Of a stretch of 64,000 nucleotides of DNA, positions 1 to 12,700 are shown piece by piece. This DNA comes from Micrasema longulum. Lineage: Eukaryota; Arthropoda; Insecta; Trichoptera; Brachycentridae. The position numbers and the translations under genes are program-made. The stretch's first letter is position 1. The number at the start of each line of letters is the position of its first letter. The notes below the pieces were generated by a model. It did not search any database. It saw only the letters and a list, made by a program, of their open reading frames with translations, and was not told the origin of the DNA. The stretch is taken from NCBI GenBank assembly GCA_022494885.1, contig JAGVSM010003602.1:1-64000 (forward strand), written 5' to 3'.

Positions 1-1
1 T

Positions 2-1246
2 AATGAAACTGACATTAAAAAGACAGCTATAACCACACCATTCGGGTTATTTGAATTTGTAAGAATGCCATTCGGACTATCATGCGCTGCACAAACATTC
101 CAACGTCACATCAACGAAGTCACAAGAGGTCTAGAAGGAGTACACGCATATATCGACGATATATTGATCGCTTCACCAGACGAAGAAACACACGTGGAAC
201 ACTTAAAAGCTTTGTTCCAGCGACTTCAAGATCATGGAATGGTGGTAAACCCATCTAAATGCGAGTTTGCCAAGAAAACACTGTTATTTCTTGGTTATGA
301 AATTTCGGCTGAAGGCATCGGACCCTCGCCAACAAAAGTGGAAGCCATCACGAACCTCAACAAGCCAGAAACCATTAAGCAGTTGAGAAGATTCTTGGCC
401 ATGGGAAACTTCTACCGAAGATTCATACCACGAGCAGCACACAAATTGATACGACTACACGATTACCTCAAGGGAGCAAAAAAGAATGACAACAGAAAAG
501 TAGAGTGGAACAAAGTCACTACACACGATTTCGAAGAGGTCAAGAACTCGCTGATCAACGCCACTAAGCTTAGCTACCCAGAGGAAAGCAGCAAGATGTC
601 AGTGGGGACAGACGCCTCAGATTACGCAATCGGGGGCGTGCTACAACAAACCACAGACGGCATCAACTACAAACCGATAAGTTTCTTCTCAAAAAAGTTG
701 AACAAGGCTCAGTGTTCATATAGTACGTACGACAGGGAACTACTAGCCATTTTTGAGACTGTAAGGTACTTTCAACATTATCTGGAGGGCAGAGAATTCT
801 GTATATACACGGACCATAAACCACTACAATTCGTGTTTAGAAGGAAAAGTCACTACAAAGAAAGCCCCAGACAACTCAGATATCTAGACTACATCTCACA
901 GTTCAGCACGGACATCAAATACATAAAAGGAGAAGACAACGTCGTCGCCGATACCTTATCAAGAATCGACATGATCGAACAAGAGGCAAACATATCGTTC
1001 GAAAAGATCCATAAAGAACAAAGGCAGGACAACGAACTACTCGCACTCTTGGACCACAAGAACACTGCTCTGAACCTGATCAAAACCAACATGCAGGGAC
1101 AAGAAATCGTCTTCGATCTCAACAAAGGCAACATGCGACCGTACATCCCAAAAACGCTACAGAGATCTTTCTTCAACCAAGTGCATAACCTCAACCATGC
1201 AGGAGCCGACGCCACGACCAAGACCATCAGTCAAAGAGGCGTCTGA
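2..1246 (+). pseudogene. pol: gypsy pol fragment: reverse transcriptase and RNase H
   Basis: The open frame enters from the left edge at base 2, so the ATG at 65 is not a true start. The RT active-site box YIDD (within HAYIDDILIAS) lies near 148-165, preceded by the conserved RMPFGL segment. RNase H follows, with the first catalytic Asp in GTDASDYAIGGVL (about 605-640) and the TYDRELLAI and YTDHKPL motifs (about 730-830). The frame ends at a stop at 1244-1246, just after the HxxxH half of the integrase zinc-binding region (HNLNH, about 1183). The rest of pol continues in a different frame from 1252, so an indel or stop has split one original polyprotein. Function in this copy is doubtful. Confidence 0.92.
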
Positions 1247-1251
1247 AAAAT

Positions 1252-2235
1252 ATGAAAGCAGACTGCGCAGCTTGGACGAAGGCCTGCATACCCTGTCAGA
1301 AGAGCAAAGTCAACAAACACACGAGGACACCGATCATCAAGATCGACATGCTGAGACAGAAATTCTGCGTGGTCCATGTCGACCTCATCGGACCTTTTCC
1401 ACCATCAGAGGGACTGAGGTACTGCCACACATGTATCGACCGATACACTCGATGGGCGGAAGTAATCCCTATCGCAGATATCCAGACCCACACAATCATC
1501 AGAGCCATCTGGGACAACTGGATTGCGAGATACGGCGTACCGGAGAAAATTATAACTGATCAGGGTAGGCAATTCATGTCTACGGACTTTAACTTGTTTT
1601 GTTCCAGATCAGGCATAGCACACTCCAACACGACGCCTTACCATCCACAAAGTAATGGCATGATCGAGCGATTTCATAGAACGCTGAAGACGGCCATTAA
1701 AGCTCACCACCCTGTTCCGTGGACAAAATCGATCAGCACCCTACTACTCGGACTGAGGGCCACACTGCGCACGAATGCAGAGCACTCAGTAGCAGAGATG
1801 CTGTATGGGTGCAAACTAAAGTTACCAGCAGACATCCTGGAGCAGACGAACGACTACATTGACCCGGACTCCTACACTAGGCAACTGGTAAATTTCATGC
1901 AAAACGTCAAACCAAGGCCAGTCGAGCACCACAATAAAGGTAACGTTTTCATCCACCCCGAACTAAAGAGAGCCACACACTTGTTTCTGAGGGACGACAG
2001 AGTGTACAAAACCCTGATGCCGAACTACAAGGGGCCCTACAAGGTCATCACCAGGGCGGAAAAGACGGTAACACTGGACGTGGATGGCGAACATAAAAAG
2101 GTTTCGCTGGACAGGTGCAAGCCGGCGTTCCAGACAGCGGAAGAACGAGCCAGTCCAGCAGAAACGGAAACACCAACAGAACAACCGGCATACCCAACGC
2201 GTAGCGGCAGGAGGGTGATACAGCGTCAGTTTTGA
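1252..2235 (+). pseudogene. pol: gypsy pol fragment: integrase
   Basis: This is the continuation of pol after a frame change. It opens with the CxxC half of the integrase zinc finger (CIPC, about 1288). The integrase core then shows the catalytic triad in its usual spacing: Asp in HVDLIGPF (about 1378), Asp in ITDQGRQF (about 1558) and Glu in GMIERFHRTL (about 1660). A chromo/GPY-like C-terminal region (YKGPYKVI, about 2027) and a basic tail end at the stop at 2233-2235. The first ATG, at 1252, probably has no biological meaning, because the two pol pieces were once one frame. The frame stays open through about 330 codons, so the inactivation looks recent or mild. Confidence 0.9.
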
Positions 2236-2264
2236 AAAACAGATTTCAAAACTTGGAAGGGGGC

Positions 2265-2560
2265 TGTGTGGCGGGTCGACAACGACGGCACGAGCCGAAC
2301 ATTGCCGAACGCCGACGTAGAGCGTACGAACGGGCCAAACCGGCTAGGAGAAAAACTACCGGATTCCGACCTCACCGCACGCGTCTTCGAGGCACAAAAT
2401 TACCGCCAATTTAGATTTACCATCTTCATTTTATTTTGCCTAATATAGTTATTAGAATCCTTCTTCCAATGTGTTAGCTTCAGTAGTTTAGTTTCGTGAA
2501 TAAATCTTTGTGTAAAACGTAAGTACCCTGTTTTGCTTGCTCTCATTCTGTGCACCCACA
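2265..2560 (+). repeat. 3' LTR of the gypsy element
   Basis: A purine-rich tract (AAGGGGG) is followed by TGTGTGGCGGGTCG, a typical LTR start directly after pol. A polyadenylation signal AATAAA lies near 2498. The right end is uncertain: a CA dinucleotide at 2560 (GCACCCACA) mirrors the start best, and another candidate lies at 2578. The 5' LTR is outside the window, so the boundary cannot be checked by comparison. Confidence 0.7.
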
Positions 2561-2894
2561 TAACTTTGTACATCACAAAATTAGGCCACCAACTAGGTGC
2601 CTACATAAAGGTGGTAACAACACCACTAAACAATCATTGTTTAATATATTTAATACAATTGATACATTTTATAAATAAAGACAACGAGAAAGTACTGGAG
2701 AGATATGGTTGTAGTCCAAAAAGCGAGTCCTTTTACTATGACAAAGAGAAGGTAATGTCATCAAGGATGTTGTCCTGCCAAACAATTGTTTTTTTTTCTT
2801 TATTTGATTTATTTTTGCACCACAACAGGCCAGGAGGCCCAATTACAGTGGTGAATTACATCACATAATACCCAGGCTTGAGAAAAATCACATT

Positions 2895-2985
2895 GTAATT
2901 TTTGTGTTCTCACCGGGAATCAAACCCGAAACCTTCCGTGCGTGAGTCAAGCGTCTTGACTACTACACTACGGAGGCATGTTGGA
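2895..2985 (-). repeat. tRNA-derived SINE head, family 1, copy a
   Basis: Read on the minus strand this shows a tRNA-like pol III promoter: an A-box-like GTAGTGTAGTAGTCAAGACG followed about 40 bases later by a B-box-like GGGTTTGATTCCCGG. No tRNA fold or anticodon arm could be made convincingly, so this is a SINE rather than a tRNA gene. A related head in the opposite orientation lies at 3237-3335. Confidence 0.6.
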
Positions 2986-3236
2986 TTTTGTGTAATCAGC
3001 TCTCCAGTCGACACTCCTGTCTGGGCCGCAACTTGCAACGCGTGCATCGCTGACTTGAGGTCGATGCTCCCCATACCTCTTCCATGTTTCTCTGTCACGA
3101 GCATGATGTCATTCTGGGGGTCCGCTGCAACTTATTTTATCAATGCCAGAACTGTAATTCTGCGGATTGATCTATCTTAAGATATTGTGTCGGCATCATC
3201 TGTTAATGCATTAAAAAGAAATTGAACAGCTGTGAC

Positions 3237-3335
3237 TAATGACTAAGACGCTTGGCTCACGCACTGAGATTCTAGGTGAGACCACAATAAAATGGGTTAA
3301 ACAACCCGTTTAGTAATGCCGATTACAGATGGTAA
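3237..3335 (+). repeat. tRNA-derived SINE head, family 1, copy b (degenerate)
   Basis: The segment GACTAAGACGCTTGGCTCAC matches the minus-strand reading of the SINE at 2895-2985 (GTCAAGACGCTTGACTCAC), then diverges in the B-box. The two copies form an inverted pair about 250 bp apart upstream of the first visible GBF1 exon. Confidence 0.45.
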
Positions 3336-3482
3336 ATTAATAAATACAATGTGTTTTTTTCTCAAGTCTTTATAAAAATAAGCAAAACAGGGCACATCAG
3401 TTAGTAGCTATGCGTCATTTCGATAATACGTAATATGTAATTATACCACTTATATAACATAGAATATAATTTTATTTTACAG

Positions 3483-6400
3483 GTTTTTCTACACCACCTC
3501 ACTCCTCTAGTGGCTCGGCCCACTTTTGCAGCATTATGGCTCCAACTGCTGGAAATATTGAGAGCTATGCTCCAAGGGGGACCCAACTCTTCCGATTTAC
3601 TTCACGAAGCAACTCTCGAGTCACTTAAAAATATGCTCCTCGTCATGGACTCCGTCAAGGTAACTCATATTTTATTTTATTATAATTATTAGGGTTATCA
3701 ACTTTGAAATCATAGTATACTATAGTGCTTAATTTTTTGAACGGTCCCCTGATGTTGGGCAACCACGAAGGACCTACATATATTGAATTTTTCAAGGTTT
3801 ATTATAGTGATGCAAATATTTTTGCTGCAACACTTAAATAATTTATTTTTTTAATTTCTCGTACAAATAAAATCTATAGTATAATCCATACAAACATATG
3901 CTGATACATTTTTGGACCATTGTTTAATGTCAACAGGTATTCAATAATGGAGACGGTTACTCCGAGCTGTGGGGTGTGACTTGGGAAAGAATCAACACTT
4001 TTCTTCCAAACTTGAAAGATGAGCTCTTCCCTAAAGGTATGATTATTTATTCATTTAAAATATTTACATAATACGTACCTATGGAATATTTAATATAAAT
4101 AAATAAATCATATGTATTAGAACTTATACCTATCTAAAGTTCCGCCGAATTATGATAATGCAATTAATATTAATAATGTCATTAACCACAATTTTCAAGC
4201 GTACATCTCACTTCTGTATGCAATACAGTATTCTTTATCGTATTTGGTAACTTGTTAAAAATATATTTCCAACATTCTGTATGTAGCTAACGCGCTACCG
4301 GCGTCGTGTTGTGGTTCCGCTGCAGTCACTAACGCACACGTCCCGATCCACTGGTTGTAAGGCAGCGGAGGCTAGGCGATCTTGTCAAACTGGTCAGGGC
4401 CGGAGATGTCCTCAGAAGGGCCTCTTACTTCGGGTTGGAGTTGCCGGTTCCCCGTGGTCAGGAATCTGTAGGGAGAAAAGTCCAAAATCCAAGTCCAGGG
4501 TGAAGCGAAGGTGTCAAGCGAAGTGAAGTAGAATCGAGTAGAAAGCCGGGTCGGGGAGCAGCGAGTAGAGATGAGTAAAAGCCAAACGTCAGAGAAGAAG
4601 TGTCGTTTATTTTCAATTGTACATGTTATATACCGTTCGTGTTACGTGCCCCACCATTCACCCCGCCGAGCGGACCTAGCCGTCGCATGCCGCGCAGAGA
4701 GAGAGAGAGCGATAGAGAAGGCCGCACGCCCGCTCTATCTGTCTCCCTCCCTCCACGTATATAGGCACTACCCCCTCCAGTTCTCACGGCATTCTTGCGG
4801 CGGCAATGCAGCGCGAAATAATGGACATTCAAAAATATACTTAAAACTAATTTACAAACTAAATGCCTATTCTAAATGTCTCGGTACGGAAAAGGCCACC
4901 CCCGAAAGTGACAAATACTAGTCTTTATTGGAGGGGCAGCTCATTTCTAACACATACCGAGATCCCTAATTCTAAACACTTAGCCTAGCGCAGTGGCGGT
5001 CCCTACAAGGGCCGCTTTCCGTTTTGACGTCCGTAACACTGTATTTCCGTGGTTTTGCCATTTTATTACGATGTTTAAAGACTATAAATAAATTTTGTCA
5101 CCTACTATGGTTCAAAATATTGTAGACGCAATAATGCTTCAAATAAGTTAAAATATACAATTTATAAAATTCAGGCACAAATGAATATTACATTTTAGAT
5201 CATCTATAAAAATGTTGCAGATGCCTGACCAATCAACTAAACAATTTAATGCAAATATTTCATGAAAATATTGTTTAAAGTTTTTATAATAGCCAGTTAG
5301 GTTGAATTTGATCATTTTCTTTCAGAAAATGTTCACAGCCGTGTACCCAAGCTTACGACTCAAGAGAAGGCCCAAGAAAGTCTGCCGCACAGTCCCGTGG
5401 AGACTCCGTATAGTAATATTCTCTCCACCGCTTCCCCGCCACTGCTCCTTCCCCCGCAGAGCGCTCCCCCCGCCTCGATCGCCCACGGTGGAGCCATGTC
5501 CATTAATAGTCTGTCCCAACCCACCCTCGGAATTCCACCGAAGGGATCTTCCATCATCCTTCAACCACCCGCTCCGGGATCACAAGTGCACACACCAATA
5601 TTCGCACACTTGGGACAGGTAACAAAGTGACGCTGTAATTTTACAACTATATAAGTAGAAGTGTACATTTTTTGTTTTTAGTTTTCATAAAATACTTAAA
5701 ATATTAGCTCTTTATTTTAATTTTAGTACTGAAGTTGTGTAATTAATCACATAATGCATAAAAAAAATTAAACTGTCCGTTGATTCCTCTTAGGGTCCAC
5801 TCTTGACTTTAAATAAGTTGCCTCTTACACTTGTGTTTGTTTCAGAACTCGACACCAATCGGAGTAGCGATGCCAGTTTCATCACCAAATATGGCTTCAC
5901 CTTACCCCATACTCTGCCCTAATCCTCTACCGCAAAAATATTACAACAGTCAATTATCCAACCCTCCCTCGAGTCAATTACTGGACATGGTGTCGCATAG
6001 TCATGATTATGGAACCACTACTTCCCCGTTTACTCTGATAAGCCCGCAGCAAAATCAAAACATGGAACATAATGGGATTACATTGGATAATGGAAATATG
6101 ACCGGCGCGGATTTGATAAAAAGCGAGAAGTTTCATAATCAACAAACAGATGTATCGTCAGTAGACTACGCTAACTCGCCGACTGCGATTAATATAGAAG
6201 TTCAGCAACCGAGATCACTCTATGGAGAATATTTAACCAATCCTTATAATCCCCTCCCGGACGTACCGCTCCCCGCTATTAAATGTGCAGAGGTGATAAA
6301 AAGATCGGATCAAGACGTTAGCTCTTTAAATACATATTCGGCCACTAATAATTATTCTCAATTAGAAAGCCCCACTTCCAATTTAGATAAGAATTATAAT

Positions 6401-6631
6401 CTCTCTTCAGCAAATGTAATTCAGAAATCTCAAAGTGTGACATGTAGTCCGGCACATACTATCAGTCACGCCAATACCTTCGGCTCTAGCGATAACATAA
6501 AGAATATTCCGCAAGCGGGGGCTGCAGATTCCGGTATGTTCAGTTTCTCCAAATACTTCTACACAGACCCGACTGACATTCCTCCCGGCTCGGAGATTCT
6601 GTTCGGCGACAATTCAATGAACTCTATGTAA
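3483..6631 (+). CDS. GBF1: GBF1 (Golgi brefeldin A-resistant ARF-GEF), C-terminal exons
   Basis: GBF1 (Gartenzwerg in flies) is the large Sec7-type exchange factor that loads GTP onto ARF GTPases at the cis-Golgi and so recruits COPI. Only the C-terminal end is in the window, in four exons: 3483-3659, 3937-4036, 5326-5618 and 5846-6631 (452 codons with the stop, all phases compatible). The first two encode the HDS3-like helical region (LVARPTFAALWLQLLEILR, then ELWGVTWERINTFLPNLKDE), which is the part I recognise. The last two encode a Pro/Ser/Asn-rich, poorly conserved tail ending in NSMNSM. The Sec7 domain lies left of the window. The intron between 4036 and 5326 holds a solo LTR, and the gypsy element lies upstream. 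Splice sites were read directly as GT-AG. Confidence 0.88.
4282..5038. mobile_element. solo LTR (757 bp) with 5-bp target duplication
   Basis: A GC-richer block in a GBF1 intron begins TGTAGC and ends GTAACA, the usual TG...CA LTR ends. The five bases CTGTA occur immediately on both sides (4277-4281 and 5039-5043), as expected for integrase-made target duplication. No coding capacity or internal region is present, so it is a solo LTR left by recombination. It contains TATA-like (about 4757) and minus-strand AATAAA (about 4924-4930) motifs. Its superfamily (gypsy or BEL/Pao) cannot be told from the sequence alone. Confidence 0.8.
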
Positions 6632-6999
6632 AAGATTAATTATGTACAATTATTTGAAATATCTGCTGAAAATGGCATACGATAAAGAAGCATATTTTTT
6701 TCTGTAATAATCCTTAGAATATATTATACATAAACAAATGTGTACGTACTTGTAATATAAGAAGTCATAGAATTATAAACTAAATTTGCTTTAAATACTT
6801 TTTTCTTTTCAACTTCTTCAGAATTTATTTTTATATATTTAGTATATTATGTATTTTGTAAATCATGGATTTTAAATTATTTTATGTTTGTGTTTTGCGA
6901 TAATATAAAAGAACAGTCTCACGAGTAGTATACCGAAAGTAGTTTTTCTTACTTTGATGTGAGATGTCTGTGCTACATTCCAGTCATTACTATTACTGC

Positions 7000-7330
7000 A
7001 ATAAAATACATATAAATATCGTCAAGTCGATGCCAAAATCTCGAATCTGTTATCATTTTTGGATACTGACAGTTAAAGTTTGAAACCGGTTTAAAAAATG
7101 TCCACCATAAACCAGTATCATCATAAAGTTAAATACCTGGTTAATTTCGTATTTGATTCACGACTTTGGTATTCGCCCAATAGTATTTTTATGTATGATT
7201 TATCTTGAAATTAATAGTTATTAAGTTAGTATTTGTGTATAAAGTTCAATTTCATTATTTATTAGTAAACACTTATCAAATGTATATTTAATGTTGTGGA
7301 TTATTTATTTAGAAAATTATTGTTAATAAA
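7000..7330 (+). terminator. candidate polyadenylation signals for GBF1
   Basis: AATAAA occurs at 7000-7005 and at 7325-7330, about 370 and 695 bp after the GBF1 stop and in the correct orientation. Which one is used, if either, cannot be told from sequence in such AT-rich DNA. Confidence 0.35.
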
Positions 7331-8164
7331 ACATATTAAAATATCTGCCTATGTATTCATTCCTTTAAAATATCATATTTGTGTTCTATATCGTCGGTGA
7401 TACTGTAATATCGCGTAACTATCAATTGATTTTTTTGGCAGGGTAACTTAAAAGGTGTTCTGTTAATATATTACTTTCGATTTTAATCAACCAAAAATAT
7501 CGCTGGAGTATCAGAAAAACTATCATTATTAAGAGTAAAAATAGCAATAATTTAAAACTAACGGCTCTAGTCCCTGTAACGAATTTATTGCAGTACAACA
7601 TTTACGTTTAAAAAAAGTTACAGGGTATTGCAGTATCATCAACAGTATGTTTTAATAGGTTAAACAATATGTTAGAACATGAAAAAAATATTGATACCCA
7701 TATAACCCATCGTAATTTATTGCCTATTTAAAAATAAAAATAATAAATAAAACTTGAAGACTATATTCACATGGTTCAGGTACAGGTTCAAGTCTGTATT
7801 GGTCTGTATTACAAAAGAGGTCATGCATTTCGAAAAAGGAATTCCTTGCCATCTCTATTTTAACTTTAACTTTTAGAGAGTGATCCTACCGATCATTGAG
7901 CCAGCATCCCAAATATTTATATTGATGCAGTCTTTCTCTTTCCTTCTTTCCCATTTTTAGGGGTACAACCATGTACATGCTAGTATACTTTTTGTATATT
8001 ATATATTTTTTGACATGTTTTTTTTAGTCCTTTGGTGTTGTAGGCCATATTCATTTTAACGGTATACAGCGGGTCCTCTAAACTTTTTAGCCTAAGGGCC
8101 ACACTAACCCCTTCACTAAGTGCCCAGGGCCATCACCTTGCTAGCTCATACCAACATACTGTAG

Positions 8165-8255
8165 TTTTAAAATGTCGTCAGAAGGAATCCAACCCAAACG
8201 GAATCACCCAAAAAATACAATACATATTGATAACAGTGACTGAAAATCTATGCGC
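8165..8255 (-). repeat. degenerate end of foldback repeat family F
   Basis: The stretch around AACGGAATCACCCAAAAAAT followed by GATAACAGTGACTG resembles, in inverted sense, the left arm at 11160-11236 (CACTGTTATTAATG then TTTTTTGGGTGATACCG). It is an isolated arm of the same family and no partner arm is evident nearby. Confidence 0.45.
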
Positions 8256-9707
8256 CTATTCATGGATCACTTTGTAAAGTGCTCTTGAAAATACATAACA
8301 GATTGAAAGCGTAAATGATTATTTTTTGCCACTGAACCTGATCCGTGCATAGTAGGTAGGTAAATAATAAAATGACAAATCAGTAAAACTTGGTCAACAC
8401 ATATCAATAGAAGACCATAAAAATTTTCGAACTTTTTTACTTAGTAGTTTTATATTACTATCCCTCAGCTTACCAGCGTCAAATTATGGAGAGTGCAGCA
8501 AGCTGCGGGTCATCAAATGAAAGCTAATACAGAAAATAAATACCTTTTATATTGATACTGTAAGAAACCATATGAAACATTGACCTTTTGAACACATGTC
8601 ACCTTTAGGACAGCGACAGGGTCTCCAAACACTCCAATGACAAGAAGAATAATAAAGGTTAGGTATTATTTATTTCAACCCCCCCTACGTATGTAATATC
8701 GAAACCCATACAAATCAACGATTTTGATTTCTTAATGTATTCGGTCTGAATATCATTATACCTTATTTAGTTCCAAGGAAGAAAAAAAAATGTTTTGCGA
8801 TTAGCTAGGCTTTTTTTGGACGCACATTGTCGTATCTCGTATTTTTTACAAAGTTCATTATTGTATGAATCCTTATCATAATGTTTGTGAGAAGAAAGAG
8901 ACGGCTGGAAGCGTCTCTTTCGATCTCCAGACTGGTCAGACGTCCACCGTGTGCATTGTTTTATATTTTTTTTTCCCAAATGGTTATGAAAAAAAAAAAT
9001 AATAAGCTTACTAGAGCACAAAAAAGTTATTAAATTATATTAATTGATTAGTATTTGCACTATGTGCAATGTAAAGACAGCAGAATGATTAATATAATAA
9101 ACCCTGTAAAAACATGATATTTATTGGATTTTGATTTTCATATTTTATAGTTATTATAATATACAGAAGAACAACGTATACTATCAATAGTGTTACTTAT
9201 AATTATTTATACCATCTCTAAATATTAAATTGTCATTAAATGTAAAATAACGTGTCATTCATACGATATTTTAGTTGACATCTTTTCCGGAATATAATAT
9301 CGTATCAGCATTTTTACAAAAACCGCTAAACATTCCTAGTTTTTCGTTAGCTTTTATAAACTAAGATATAAAAATAATAAATAGTAAAATTCCTTTTTTT
9401 TTTTCAAAAATCGATCTGTATTTAGATTATTACTAGACAAAAATATATTTAAATCCTTCTCCTGTAAAATCACGTTTTGTGGGTTACGATAATATACGGC
9501 GGAGGTGTCGATATATTGATGATAATGACTGCTCCAAACATTTGCCGTAGCTGTACGATTGTCTATGTTTCAAAATGCAGATCTATGTATTGTCCATATA
9601 CTTATTAATCAAATAATCTGTGATTATTCTGACTTTCGCAAACGTCAAAAAGTTTGAAATTTGAGGGTTATTTATAAAATATATTATCTTTACGCCTACT
9701 ATAAAAT

Positions 9708-12700
9708 ATGCCGGAGAGTTTAGAAACGGACATATTAAATGCTAAAGAATATTTAAATTCACAGTACGTGAAAATTCACGATGAGTGGGTTTCTGGGTAA
9801 TAAATTTAATTCGAACCATATTAAAATTACAGCAAAAATATTTGAACCTTGTGACTATTATTATTTTGTGTTTAGGTGTGTGCAATTCTTCAGGGAAGAG
9901 CAGAGAAGTAAACCATACACCAGACAACAGTTAAATGAAATGGTAAAGAGCCAGTGGTTATTGGGAGATCTCCAAGAAATATCACCTGGCTGCTTACCTC
10001 CAAATTTAAATAGTCAGATTAAAAGCTCTTTAAACGGGGTGTATTTACTTCAGTTAATATCCTTACTTGACATAGGTATGGTTAATGATACAGTTAACAG
10101 CTTTTAAAATGAAAAAGTTAATAAGCCAAAATAATTATAAATCATATAAACACAAAGGAGGCAATATTCTAGTGTGGTAGAAATACCCACTCTACGATTT
10201 TTCAAATACATATATTGTTATTAAACTCAGTAAAAAGTTTTATATTTATTAATATAAGCATTCAAATCTAGTAGTTAATAAGCTAATAAGACTCTTCAAT
10301 GCAGAATTTGTGATACTGCAAATTACTGCATTATTTTATAAATTTTAGGATTACCCGCATATCAACAATTACAAAAGCTCACTAAAATCGATAATACAAA
10401 TATAGAAGTAACCAATAAAAGCAATAATAATTTCAATAGCACTTTTCAAGAACCTCCTTCACAAAGGTATGGATAATTAAAATATTCAAATATTTTTTTG
10501 AAAACTTATATAATCCCATATCTCTTTAATATATTGAGTTTTTCTACTGACATTTCTTGGTGGAACTGCATTTTAATTATAATAATAAAAATACTTTATA
10601 GTTTTATTTGTAAAATAATTATAAATAAAAGTGGAATAAAACTATAAAGTATTTTTATTACCATATCTCTTTATTAAATCTTTTCAGAATGTTAAAGCTA
10701 AGATTAACTGATGGAGTTCAAGAAATAGCTGGAATAGAATATAAATCAATGAGGAATTTGAACACTGATTTGACACCTGGAGTGAAAATTCAGGTTAAAG
10801 GTACCCAACTTCAGAAAGTATCTTAATTACTTGTTTACTTAGGTTTACTATCTCAATTAAAATTATTTCACACTGTACACTGGAGCCACTGGCAATATGA
10901 AATATTTTATTCTGTTCATCAATGTGAAATTCCACAATTAGTTACTCAAGACTGGTCAAATAGTAATACAAATAAATTATATTATTTTGAAATGGAATAT
11001 AGTAGGAATACAAAATTGACAAAAAAAATCAAAATGAATTTCGTATTAACAGATTTTAAAAATGTTGAAATAATTATAAAACATAGCCCTTATTTAGGGA
11101 TGTATTTGACCTTTTATTTAATTTACGTAAATAGAGTATTATTATATAGGTGTGAAGGTTTTCACGGTCACTGTTATTAATGTTTCTTTTTTGGGTGATA
11201 CCGTGTGTGTTGGATTTGTTCCGACGTTCCGACATTAAACTCAACATGGTTCCCAGCATTACATACTTCAAAAATAAATAGAAATGTGCCTACTGCCGAC
11301 TGCGAAACGGTACAAATTACTAGTACTTAAACACATACTTTTTTCTACTAAACACTCAGTTTACCCTGCAATGGTAGCCGAAAAGTCGGAACAAATCCAA
11401 CACACACGGAATCACCCAAAAAAGAAACATATTAATGAAGTATTATTATTATTGAATTTAAACAAAACAAAAAATCTTAAACTGTAGATCCAATGAATGC
11501 AATTTTATCTTAACACAACATAAGCGTCGGGTTTCTGGCACGAGTTGGCAACCACAAATCTTAAATAATGAGATGTCTTCATAAATGGCATTGAATAATC
11601 TTTATTTAAAAAGCAAATAAAAATATTTCAGATTTTATGTACACGAAAAAGATTATTTTATAATATTCAACTTGCGGTTTTATTTGAATTGTTGATTTGG
11701 GGTGAGATTTTGACTTTAAAGGTCCAATATCTTACTACTAGTAAAATGTTAGTTACCAACTTGTGCCAGAAACCCGACAATATACAGATTATTTTTACTA
11801 TACACACACAGGTCCAGTTGATTGTCGGCGAGGAGTGTTGATGTTGGAGGAGAAGCATATAACTGTTTTAGGAGGAGAAGTTGATGATCTCCTGCTAGTC
11901 AACCAATACTCGGAGGTTCTTACTAGGATTGTAGAATCAAATGCCCGGCAGAATTCAGAACCTAGTATGTTTAAATCTTATTATTACTTTTTTAAGGGTT
12001 GCTATATTTATATATGACAACCCTTTAAATTTTTTTTTTTACCACAAATGTTTTTTTTTTCAGCGGAAACTTTCACAAGACAAGCATATCGACCACATGT
12101 TAATTTATCTTCGTTGAATTTGCAAAATCAAATAAGTAATAGAAATCTTAACCTAAAACCGAATAAACAGTCCATAAGATCTACAACATCCCTAACAAAT
12201 CATGCAAATCCTATAGAAACTGCAGAATTTTCAGGTTTAAATGCTGAAATGTTTATGGATGAGGACATTGATCTTGATCAAATAGAAGCTCTCGAGGAAA
12301 AAGTACTATGTCCTTTAAATAATTATTCCAGTGATTGCGCTACCCCGATAATGCCCTCAAAAAAAATTAAAATAGACAACTCGGGACAATCAGTTGTACC
12401 TATACCGTTGCAATTACACGACGATGAAATAAACAAACCTAATTTCATTGAAAAACCACAAAAATCAACTGTGTATCTCGACGATGAGGAAGAATTTGAG
12501 AGGATGGTAGATATCGATGAATTTAATGATTATTATAATGAGCCACCTGTTGCAGTTAAACCGAATGTCAGCGATGCTACAAAAAAAAGTAATATGGCAG
12601 AGATGATTACAATACAAGAAACAGAATCACCAGTAAAAGTAAGCCACACTCCGTATGTTTACCTGAAGCAACTTTCAGAAATTTCAGATGAGAGGAAACT

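Larger units (their letters stand above)
1..2560 (+). mobile_element. Ty3/gypsy LTR retrotransposon, 5'-truncated by window edge, decayed
   Basis: The left edge opens inside the reverse transcriptase of a Ty3/gypsy element. RNase H, an HHCC zinc-binding region, the integrase core and a polypurine tract (about 2255-2263) follow, then a 3' LTR. The domain order RT, RNase H, integrase is that of the Ty3/gypsy superfamily. The integrase style suggests the CsRn1/Kabuki group, but that is inference. The element lies upstream of, and in the same orientation as, the GBF1 exons, so it probably sits in a GBF1 intron. The pol frame is broken once near 1243, so this copy is not autonomous as read. The gag region and 5' LTR, if present, are outside the window. 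Confidence 0.93.
6632..9707. other. GBF1 3' UTR and GBF1-RMI1 spacer
   Basis: This AT-rich stretch has no gene that I can support. The first several hundred bases are probably GBF1 3' UTR. A degenerate repeat related to the foldback element at 11176-11437 lies at 8165-8255. Sequences resembling hAT termini (CAGCGGGTCC near 8066, CAGGGTCTCC near 8616) occur in the same orientation and do not bound a clear element. The region before 9708 should hold the RMI1 promoter, but no motif is distinctive. Confidence 0.6.

Noticed and set aside
2902..3180. Open frame of 92 codons over the SINE region
   Set aside because: It coincides with a tRNA-derived SINE and non-coding intron DNA, and shows no protein family signature.
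4311..4921. Open frames of 71-116 codons in the GC-rich block
   Set aside because: They lie entirely inside the solo LTR, where GC-rich composition keeps frames open by chance; the encoded residues are low-complexity and unlike any family.
8064..8625. hAT-like element between CAGCGGGTCCTC and CAGGGTCTCC
   Set aside because: The two terminus-like motifs are in the same orientation, not inverted, so they do not define the ends of one element.
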